A stretch of 12,568 nt of DNA from an uncultured Bacilli bacterium (GTDB lineage Bacteria; Bacillota_I; Bacilli_A; RF39; UBA660), in NCBI GenBank assembly GCA_947628685.1, contig CANRAT010000042.1:1-12568 (forward strand). Direction: 5' to 3'. Below the pieces are notes generated by a model that was not told where the DNA came from, did not search any database, and saw only the letters and a list, made by a program, of their open reading frames with translations. A program made the position numbers and the translations under genes. Shown here piece after piece: positions 7,120-12,568 of the stretch. Numbering within the stretch: position 1 is the stretch's first letter; each line of letters opens with the position of its first letter.

Positions 7120-7716
7120 ATGAATAGTAACTGCCATGAATCAAGATTTTATAAATTAGTTAGACCTGTCGTTAAGACTTTGTTTCTAGCGCTTTATACA
7201 CCTAAAATAGAAGGCAAAGAAAACATACCAACAAGTGGTAGAATTATTTTAGCGGGTAATCATACTAATAATTTTGATTGTATTTTACTAATGAGTTCAA
7301 CCAAAAGGAGTATACATTTTTTGGCTAAAATAGAATTATTTAAAGGTTTCAAAAAAATAATATTTTCTAATTTAGGATTAATACCTGTTGATAGAAGTAA
7401 ACATAATCCTGAAGCAATAAAGAAAGCAGAAGAGTATTTACAAAATGAAAAAGTTATAGGTATTTTTCCTGAAGGAACGACTAAAAAAGAAAAAGATGAA
7501 TTACTTGAATTTAAAATCGGAGCAGTTAAACTTGCAAATGATACTAATAGTAAAATAGTACCATTTGCAATTACAGGTACATATAAATTATTTTCACGTG
7601 ATTTAAAAATAAAATTTGAAAAATCTATATCTATAGATAGCAATTTAAATAAAGAAAACGAAAAATTAAGACAAAAAGTATTACAAATGGTAGGTGATAA
7701 TAAGTGTCAATATTAG
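7120..7716 (+). CDS. 1-acyl-sn-glycerol-3-phosphate acyltransferase (PlsC-like)
   Basis: This 198-residue protein of the lysophosphatidic-acid acyltransferase family transfers an acyl chain to a lysophospholipid at the inner membrane face. All four family blocks are present: NHTNNFD (HX4D, His48 and Asp53), GLIPVDR (86-92), FPEGT (116-120) and VPFAITG (147-153). A short hydrophobic N-terminal segment (about 17-27) may anchor it. I chose the ATG at 7120 because GGAAG (7104-7108) is too close to the in-frame ATG at 7111, which would add three residues. The gene overlaps the next by 13 nt, implying coupled synthesis with an acyl-activating enzyme. It could be the main PlsC or a specialised lysolipid acyltransferase. 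No second copy is in view. Confidence 0.88.
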   Translation: MNSNCHESRFYKLVRPVVKTLFLALYTPKIEGKENIPTSGRIILAGNHTNNFDCILLMSSTKRSIHFLAKIELFKGFKKIIFSNLGLIPVDRSKHNPEAIKKAEEYLQNEKVIGIFPEGTTKKEKDELLEFKIGAVKLANDTNSKIVPFAITGTYKLFSRDLKIKFEKSISIDSNLNKENEKLRQKVLQMVGDNKCQY

Positions 7717-9434
7717 AATTATTAAAAAAGAAAAAAACTATAAAATCTCCTTGGAGTAAATATTACACAAAAGAAGAGTTAGATATAAAGATACCTAATA
7801 TAAGTTTATATGAACAAATTTTAAGAAGTTCATTAAAATTTCCAAAGAGTATTGCTTATAAATATTTTAATACAAAGGTAAGTTATAAAAAATTTGTTAA
7901 GCAAATAGATAAAGCAGCATTATCATTTAAAAAATTAAATATAGGAAAAGGCGACATAGTAACTATTTGCATGCCTAATATTCCAGAGGCTTTAATATCA
8001 TTTTATGCCTTAAATAAATTAGGTGCGATTGCGAATATGTTACACCCTCTATCTGCTGAAGAAGAGATAAAACAAAGCCTTATCTCAACTAATAGTAAAT
8101 ATTTAGTAATGATAGATATGTTCTATTCTAAGATAAAAGACAATATAAAAGATACTAATGTATATAAAGTAATCTTTGTAAATGTAAGTAACTCATTAAA
8201 TATATTTATGAAACTAGGATATAAAATATCTCAAATGGGTAAATATGAAAAGTATCCTCATAATAAATTTTTCATATCTTGGAACAAATTTATTAGAATG
8301 TCTTTATTTAGTAAAGATAAAATAACAAAAAAATATGGAAAAGATACTCCTGCAGTTATACTTCATAGTGGTGGGACAAGTGGAGTACCAAAAAACGTAG
8401 TTATTCAAAATAGATCATTTATACTTGCTGCAAGACAAGAAGAAATCGCACTTAAAAGATTAAGACCAAATGATAGTTGCCTTGCAATAATGCCAAATTT
8501 TCATGGTTTTGGTTTAAGCGTTACAATACATACACCACTTGCGTTAGGTTATACTACAATATTAATCCCACAATTTAATTCAAAAAAATTTGATACATTA
8601 TTTAAAAAGACTAAGCCTACTTGTGTACTTGGAGTGCCAACTTTGTTTGAAGCACTAATAAACTGTCACAATGAAAAAAATTTAGATTTATCGTCTTTAA
8701 AATATATAGTTAGTGGTGGAGATTTTTTACCAAAGACACTTGAAGATAAAGTAAACAAATATTTGAAAGAACACAATTCAACCGCTCAAATAGTACAGGG
8801 ATATGGATTATCTGAGGCACTTGCTGCAGTAACACTCGCTTTTGATGATGTAAATAAAAGTGGTTCTGTCGGTATACCTTTACCAGGTAATTATATTAAA
8901 ATAATAAATCCAGCAACAAGAAAACCTGTCCCACCTAATGTAGTAGGCGAGATATGCGTAAATTCTAAAGGATTAATGATTGGATATTTAAATAATGAAG
9001 AAGAGACTAATGAAGCACTTCAAATACACAGTGATGGTCACGTATGGCTTCATACTGGTGATTTAGGATATATGGATAAAGATGGATTTATATTTTATAA
9101 GGGTAGACAAAAAAGAATGATAGTAACAAGTGGATATAATGTATATCCATCTCATATAGAAGAAGTAATAGAATCACATCCTAAAGTATTGCAGTGTTCA
9201 GTAGTAGGTATTCCACATCCATATAAGCAAGAAGTACCAAAAGCATTTATAGTACTAAAAGATGGATATAAAGGTATTTTTGTCAAAGCAGAAATAAGAG
9301 AATATGCAAGAAAGCATTTAGCAAAATATATGATTCCATATGAATTTGTATTTAGGAAAAGTTTACCTAAAACAAAATTAGGAAAAGTAGATTTTAGTAA
9401 ATTAAAAAGTGATTTAGGAGAAGATGACGATTAA
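7704..9434 (+). CDS. AMP-forming acyl-activating enzyme (long-chain acyl-CoA/acyl-ACP synthetase-like)
   Basis: This 576-residue ANL-superfamily adenylating enzyme probably activates a fatty acid with ATP before transfer to CoA or ACP. The motifs run in order: phosphate loop HSGGTSGVPK (221-230), GYGLSE (366-371), HTGDLGYMDKDGF (450-462), the GRQKRMIVTSGYNVYP hinge region (467-482) and the C-terminal catalytic lysine in PKTKLGKVD (Lys561). The phosphate loop has Ser where Thr is common (SGGTSG). The start is GTG at 7704 with AGGTGAT five bases upstream, inside the plsC end. Adjacent acyltransferase plus adenylating enzyme resembles, in two pieces, the Aas acyltransferase/acyl-ACP synthetase that re-acylates lysophospholipids. 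That function is inference, and o-succinylbenzoate-CoA ligase-like or peptide-activating roles are less likely without a carrier domain. Confidence 0.88.
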   Translation: MSILELLKKKKTIKSPWSKYYTKEELDIKIPNISLYEQILRSSLKFPKSIAYKYFNTKVSYKKFVKQIDKAALSFKKLNIGKGDIVTICMPNIPEALISFYALNKLGAIANMLHPLSAEEEIKQSLISTNSKYLVMIDMFYSKIKDNIKDTNVYKVIFVNVSNSLNIFMKLGYKISQMGKYEKYPHNKFFISWNKFIRMSLFSKDKITKKYGKDTPAVILHSGGTSGVPKNVVIQNRSFILAARQEEIALKRLRPNDSCLAIMPNFHGFGLSVTIHTPLALGYTTILIPQFNSKKFDTLFKKTKPTCVLGVPTLFEALINCHNEKNLDLSSLKYIVSGGDFLPKTLEDKVNKYLKEHNSTAQIVQGYGLSEALAAVTLAFDDVNKSGSVGIPLPGNYIKIINPATRKPVPPNVVGEICVNSKGLMIGYLNNEEETNEALQIHSDGHVWLHTGDLGYMDKDGFIFYKGRQKRMIVTSGYNVYPSHIEEVIESHPKVLQCSVVGIPHPYKQEVPKAFIVLKDGYKGIFVKAEIREYARKHLAKYMIPYEFVFRKSLPKTKLGKVDFSKLKSDLGEDDD

Positions 9435-9498
9435 CTTTACATATTTTATATGTATTATTAATTATTTTGTTAAGTTAATAGATTTTGTATAAAAAATT

Positions 9499-9507
9499 TG
9501 ATAAAAT
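9499..9507 (+). promoter_or_regulatory. Possible extended -10 promoter for the VanZ operon
   Basis: TGA-TAAAAT (9499-9507) is an extended -10 located 16 nt before the preferred VanZ start. No clear -35 is present at 17 nt. Transcription would start near 9513, at the AAGGGTGAT ribosome site. Support is moderate only, and read-through from the lipid operon is also possible because no strong terminator lies in 9435-9498. Confidence 0.4.
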
Positions 9508-9523
9508 GATAAGGGTGATAAAT

Positions 9524-10225
9524 ATGAACAAATTATATAAACCACTAGTAATTATATTATATTTATTATCTTTTTTTATTTTATTATTTTGTATTAAAGT
9601 AAGACTTAATCGTAATTTATATTTAAGCACTGATTTTAGATTATTACTTCTTGGATTAGTTTGTGTATTTATATATATAAGTGGATATATATTAACAAAA
9701 AAATTAGACTTTGATAAAAAAATATTAAAAATTAATTTAATAATATACTTTTTAATATATGTTGTAACTATTTGTACCCTTACTCTTTTTGATGAAATAT
9801 TTGGAAGACAAGGTTTTGTAATTATAGATTGGAATCAAAAATTATTAGATTTTTATATGAAACATTCATTTAATATTATTCCTTTTAAAACTATAAATTT
9901 ATTTATATCAGGATATTTAAAGGGTATAGTTAGTTTAAAAAGTTTTAGTATAAACATATTTGGTAATTTATGCGCTTTTATGCCATTTGCAATATTTTTA
10001 CCACTTATATTTAAATCAATGAATAAATATTTTAATTTCTTTATAACAATGATAGTTATAGTTGTTATAATAGAATTATTGCAGTTTGCTACAATTTCCG
10101 GTTCATGTGATATAGATGATTTAATATTAAATGTATTTGGTGCGAGTATAATTTATTTTATAACTAAAATAAAAACAGTAAATAAATTAATACATAAAAT
10201 ATTTTTATACGAAGGTGAAATATGA
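9524..10225 (+). CDS. VanZ-like family membrane protein
   Basis: This 233-residue integral membrane protein has about six hydrophobic segments. The VanZ-family signature is in the second half: NIIPF (117-121), a hydrophobic segment with IFGNLCAFMPF (145-155), then Glu184...Gln187 and the DIDDLILNVFG block (196-206). VanZ homologues occur in Gram-positive bacteria, and some confer low-level teicoplanin or lipoglycopeptide resistance. Most, including this type, have no defined biochemical role. I chose the ATG at 9524, which has AAGGGTGAT at 9511-9519. A frame extension back to a TTG at 9485 would place that ribosome site inside the protein and is less likely. Its TGA overlaps the next gene (ATGA), so translation is coupled with a PAP2 phosphatase. 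Confidence 0.85.
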   Translation: MNKLYKPLVIILYLLSFFILLFCIKVRLNRNLYLSTDFRLLLLGLVCVFIYISGYILTKKLDFDKKILKINLIIYFLIYVVTICTLTLFDEIFGRQGFVIIDWNQKLLDFYMKHSFNIIPFKTINLFISGYLKGIVSLKSFSINIFGNLCAFMPFAIFLPLIFKSMNKYFNFFITMIVIVVIIELLQFATISGSCDIDDLILNVFGASIIYFITKIKTVNKLIHKIFLYEGEI

Positions 10226-10827
10226 AAAAAAAGAAAAAATGGTTTGTATGCATTATATCATTAGTAGTTTTTATAATATTATCGATTTTAGTTTTAACTA
10301 AAAAGGATATATTTATAGATTCATTTGTATATAACTTCTTATCAAATTATATAACGAGCGATTTAACTAAGAGTGTTGTTATGCTTACTAATTTAGGAAG
10401 TGCATTTACAGTTATAGGAATAGTTGTAGTAGTCCTTATAATATTTAAAAATAAAAAATATGGTTTATTTATGTCATTAGACTTAATAATTATAACTATA
10501 CTCCAGTTAATACTTAAAAGTATTTTTACAAGATCTAGACCGATTGATATAAGTTTAATAGAAGAAACAGGATATAGTTTTCCATCAGGACATTCTCTTA
10601 CAGTAATGGCTTTTTATGGACTTATAGTTTATTTTATATATAAATCTAGTTTAAATAAGAATAGCAAAATATTATTTATTACGCTATTTTCACTTGTAAT
10701 ATTGGTTGTAGGATTAAGTAGAGTATACTTGGGAGTGCATTTTTTTACAGATGTATTAGGTGCTTATTGCTTTTCTATTTTCTATTTAATAATTTATACG
10801 AGTGTTATAGATAGGTGGTTAAAATGA
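10222..10827 (+). CDS. PAP2-family phosphatase (membrane lipid phosphatase)
   Basis: This 201-residue membrane phosphatase has an N-terminal TM segment (about 8-26) and further hydrophobic segments. The three phosphatase motifs are complete: KX6RP (Lys99 to Arg106-Pro107), PSGH (121-124) and SRX5HX3D (Ser166-Arg167, His173, Asp177). Relatives dephosphorylate undecaprenyl pyrophosphate (BcrC type), phosphatidylglycerol phosphate or phosphatidate. The substrate cannot be chosen here. The VanZ-like partner upstream and the neighbouring plsC/acyl-ligase pair fit an envelope lipid or lipid-carrier role. It starts within an ATGA overlap with GAAGGTGA upstream, and ends in another ATGA overlap with the zinc-ribbon gene. 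Confidence 0.92.
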   Translation: MKKKKKWFVCIISLVVFIILSILVLTKKDIFIDSFVYNFLSNYITSDLTKSVVMLTNLGSAFTVIGIVVVVLIIFKNKKYGLFMSLDLIIITILQLILKSIFTRSRPIDISLIEETGYSFPSGHSLTVMAFYGLIVYFIYKSSLNKNSKILFITLFSLVILVVGLSRVYLGVHFFTDVLGAYCFSIFYLIIYTSVIDRWLK

Positions 10828-11369
10828 ATTGTTCAAAATGTGGTGGAAAAATCGTAGATGGATGCTGTACAAAATGCGGATATATGATTAATGGAAATAA
10901 AATAAAAAGTACTAGTGAAGATAAAAATTATGAATTAAAATTATTTAATAAAAATTTTGATAAAATATGTATGAATAAAAATTTATTATTGATTGCGCTT
11001 TTAGGACCTTTATATTTCTCATACATGGGTCATTTCTTTTTGGGAACTATATTAGTAATATTTGATATTGTATATTTTATTGCATCAAATATGTTTACTT
11101 CAATATTAAATATGGCTTTCTTTAACATGTTGAGTGTAACACTCTTAAAAATATTTATAGTAGTATTTAATCGATTGCTTTATATTATATTTGCAAATAA
11201 AATATGCCTATTACTAGATAAATTAAAAATTAAAAAAATAAAGAAAAAATATAGGGAAAATTATATAGAAAAACTTGAAAGTTATAAGCATCATAAATAT
11301 TATTTGTTACTTACAGTAATAATATATTTAATTGCTTTAGTAGCATATGTAACAATTAAGAAGTTTTAG
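10824..11369 (+). CDS. Zinc-ribbon membrane protein of unknown function
   Basis: This 181-residue protein starts with a compact zinc ribbon: Cys3-x-x-Cys6 and Cys14/15...Cys18-Gly (pattern Cys-x-x-Cys-Gly-Gly...Cys-Thr-Lys-Cys-Gly), then a polar linker and three or four hydrophobic segments (about 53-68, 75-95, 105-125 and 160-180). A strongly basic stretch rich in Lys, Arg and Tyr (about 133-155) separates the last two. Such N-terminal ribbons on small membrane proteins are common in Firmicutes, but I do not recognise this one. I chose the ATG at 10824, with AGGTGG at 10812-10817, over a GTG at 10815. It shares ATGA with the PAP2 stop and is the last gene before a terminator, so it probably works in the same membrane pathway. 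Confidence 0.75.
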   Translation: MNCSKCGGKIVDGCCTKCGYMINGNKIKSTSEDKNYELKLFNKNFDKICMNKNLLLIALLGPLYFSYMGHFFLGTILVIFDIVYFIASNMFTSILNMAFFNMLSVTLLKIFIVVFNRLLYIIFANKICLLLDKLKIKKIKKKYRENYIEKLESYKHHKYYLLLTVIIYLIALVAYVTIKKF

Positions 11370-11370
11370 T

Positions 11371-11394
11371 AAATTAGGTCACCCTAATTTTTTT
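11371..11394 (+). terminator. Rho-independent terminator of the VanZ-PAP2 operon
   Basis: A perfect 8-bp stem AAATTAGG/CCTAATTT (11371-11378 with 11383-11390), loop TCAC, and a run of seven T (11388-11394). It starts one base after the zinc-ribbon stop codon and ends just before the promoter at 11399, insulating the next gene from read-through. Confidence 0.88.
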
Positions 11395-11398
11395 AGTC

Positions 11399-11429
11399 TT
11401 GACATGTAGGGGGGGGGGCGTGGTAGAAT
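11399..11429 (+). promoter_or_regulatory. Putative phase-variable promoter (spacer with G10 tract) of prepilin-like gene
   Basis: A perfect TTGACA -35 (11399-11404) and TAGAAT -10 (11424-11429) with TGG directly before it (extended -10) are separated by 19 nt. Ten of these 19 bases are an unbroken G run (11409-11418). The 19-nt spacing is longer than the 17-nt optimum, and losing two G residues would restore it. The start point would be near 11436, with AAGGA and AGGGA as ribosome sites before the ATG at 11454. Slipped-strand change of homopolymers in promoter spacers is an established phase-variation mechanism. That it operates here is inference. Confidence 0.75.
11409..11418 (+). repeat. 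Homopolymeric G10 tract
   Basis: Ten consecutive G in a genome segment where G+C is about a quarter to 30%. No other G or C run of comparable length occurs in the window. It sits exactly between the -35 and -10 elements, making it a candidate contingency locus. The exact length should be treated with caution because G runs are prone to sequencing and assembly error. Confidence 0.9.
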
Positions 11430-11453
11430 AGAAGTGTAAGGATAGGGATATGT

Positions 11454-12568
11454 ATGAAGAAGGCATTTACACTAGTAGAACTACTTGGAGTAATAATAAT
11501 TATATCTTTACTTGCACTTCTTACAAGCGTGGCAGTAACAAAACTAGTTAAAGATTCAAAACAACAATTATCAAATGTACAAATAAATTTGATAAAATCA
11601 TCAGCAGAAATGTGGGGAGCAGATAACTTAGGAAAATTACCAAATAAGGGAGAATGTGTATATTTGAGTGTATCAGATTTAAAAAATGAAGGATTACTAG
11701 ATAATAGTGAAAAGTTAGATAATAATATTATTATAAGAATAAAAAATGAATTAAATGAAAATGGAAAAGAAAAATTAGAATATAAAGTAAATGGAGCAAC
11801 AGCAGGATGTAGCAATGGAGTAAAAGATTTATATAAAGATGAAAGTAAAGCAAACATACCAAGTTTAAGAGGATTAGTACCTGTAATTTATGATGAAGAA
11901 AAATCATCATGGAAAATTATAGATCCAACAGAAGAGTGGTATGACTATGATAATCAGTGGTGGGCAAATGCAGTAATACTAAGAGAAGATTTAAGAGAAG
12001 AAAAGAATATAGGAGATTTAATAACAGTAGATGGAGATAATCCTGAAGTATTAGCGATGTTTGTATGGGTACCAAGATACTCATATACAATAAAAAGTGA
12101 GTATGGAAGAAAATTAAGTGAAAGTGATTTAGAGCCAGCAAAAGAACTACCAGGAGCAATAGATATAAAATTTGTAGGAGTAGATAGTATAAAAGAGAAT
12201 GGATTAGCAACGTATGAAGGAGATACACCTAGTGGGTGGTTAACACACCCAGCATTTACATTTGGTGATGAAGAATTAAGTGGATTTTGGGTAGGAAAGT
12301 TTGAGACAAGTCATACTACATATTCATCTACAACAACTAGCAATCAATTAAATTGTACAAATGAAAATTGTGAAAATGCAGATGGAATAAGAATACTTCC
12401 AAATGTACAATCATTGAGATATAATAATGTATCAAATTTTTTCTTTGCATCAAGGTCAATGTCAAAAGATGGTAATCCATTTGGAATAAACTCAAGTATA
12501 ATAGATACCCATATGATGAAGAATAGTGAATGGGGAGCAGTAGCATATTTATCACAAAGTAAATACGG
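11454..12568 (+). CDS. Type IV prepilin-like surface protein, truncated by window end
   Basis: An open frame of 371 codons continues past the window. Residues 2-22 form a type III (prepilin) signal: a short basic leader (Met-Lys-Lys-Ala), then FTLVELL and a hydrophobic helix (residues 12-28) as in type II secretion/type IV pilins. The residue before the predicted cleavage is Ala instead of the usual Gly, and Glu+5 is present. Residues 30-120 look like a pseudopilin-type domain. From about 140 there is a second, Trp-rich region (EWYDYDNQWWANAV, MFVWVPRYSY, HPAFTFGDEELSGFWVGKFE, SEWGAVAYLSQS). I recall similar Trp-rich segments attached to prepilin leaders in gut Firmicute proteins. Their function is not known to me, and a C-type-lectin/formylglycine-generating-like fold is a guess. 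The start is fixed by AGGGA 5 nt upstream. No pilus assembly genes are in view. Confidence 0.85.
   Translation, partial: MKKAFTLVELLGVIIIISLLALLTSVAVTKLVKDSKQQLSNVQINLIKSSAEMWGADNLGKLPNKGECVYLSVSDLKNEGLLDNSEKLDNNIIIRIKNELNENGKEKLEYKVNGATAGCSNGVKDLYKDESKANIPSLRGLVPVIYDEEKSSWKIIDPTEEWYDYDNQWWANAVILREDLREEKNIGDLITVDGDNPEVLAMFVWVPRYSYTIKSEYGRKLSESDLEPAKELPGAIDIKFVGVDSIKENGLATYEGDTPSGWLTHPAFTFGDEELSGFWVGKFETSHTTYSSTTTSNQLNCTNENCENADGIRILPNVQSLRYNNVSNFFFASRSMSKDGNPFGINSSIIDTHMMKNSEWGAVAYLSQSKY

Noticed and set aside
9431..9478. Inverted repeat TTAACTT...AAGTTAA with an inner ACATAT/ATATGT hairpin after the acyl ligase gene
   Set aside because: The stems are short, AT-only or nearly so and not followed by a T tract. 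Such repeats are expected by chance in AT-rich DNA, so I do not call a terminator.
9485..9523. TTG-initiated N-terminal extension of the VanZ-like protein
   Set aside because: The good ribosome site AAGGGTGAT (9511-9519) and an extended -10 lie inside it, so ATG at 9524 is preferred.
379..11369. Mycoplasma-like genetic code (TGA = Trp) suggested by AT richness
   Set aside because: Three genes end in TGA at sensible family lengths, and tryptophans are encoded by TGG, so the standard bacterial code applies.
11393..12555. Minus-strand open frames of 154, 103 and 72 codons opposite the prepilin-like gene
   Set aside because: They are leucine/histidine-rich or low-complexity shadows of a well-supported plus-strand gene with promoter, ribosome site and a recognisable leader.
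1..12568. CRISPR array, rRNA/tRNA genes, insertion sequence or prophage
   Set aside because: No repeat-spacer pattern, tRNA cloverleaf, transposase or terminal inverted repeats, or phage structural genes were seen. Only the small HTH protein hints at a transposase origin.

Overview
This is an AT-rich stretch (roughly a quarter to 30% G+C by eye) with Shine-Dalgarno-led genes, TGA used as a stop (AI-2E-family, VanZ-like and PAP2 genes), a T-box leader and a rel-dtd...hisS-aspS order. Together these point to a low-GC Gram-positive lineage (Bacilli or Clostridia, possibly an uncultured gut Bacilli clade close to the Mollicutes) that uses the standard bacterial code. TGA stops argue against Mycoplasma/Spiroplasma. 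The exact taxon is inference.

Layout. (1) At 1-378 a small helix-turn-helix gene lies on the minus strand with its own promoter and terminator, divergent from what follows. (2) At 379-6978, all on the plus strand, is a stringent-response and translation block: bifunctional rel, overlapping dtd, an AI-2E-family membrane protein, hisS, then a T-box riboswitch with GAC (Asp) specifier and UGGC acceptor-pairing bulge, and an archaeal-type aspartyl-tRNA synthetase closed by a terminator. (3) At 7068-9434 a strong promoter drives a PlsC-type acyltransferase overlapping an AMP-forming acyl-activating enzyme, a lipid-remodelling pair. (4) At 9524-11369 three membrane-protein genes (VanZ-like, PAP2 phosphatase, zinc-ribbon membrane protein) are linked by ATGA stop/start overlaps and end in a terminator. 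(5) From 11399 to the window edge there is a promoter whose -35/-10 spacer is mostly a ten-G run, driving a long type IV prepilin-like surface protein that runs off the end.

The most notable element is the promoter at 11399-11429. It has a perfect TTGACA, a 19-nt spacer containing G10, and an extended -10 (TGG-TAGAAT), just upstream of a prepilin-like gene. This is the architecture of phase-variable promoters that switch by slipped-strand change of spacer length. Losing two Gs would give the optimal 17-nt spacer. I infer a phase-variable surface or pilin-like adhesin. Secondary points are a small HTH gene whose strong Shine-Dalgarno lies inside the annotated reading frame and points to an AUA codon, an atypical HD hydrolase motif in Rel (Glu-Glu instead of Glu-Asp), and a T-box serving aspS alone inside the hisS-aspS pair.
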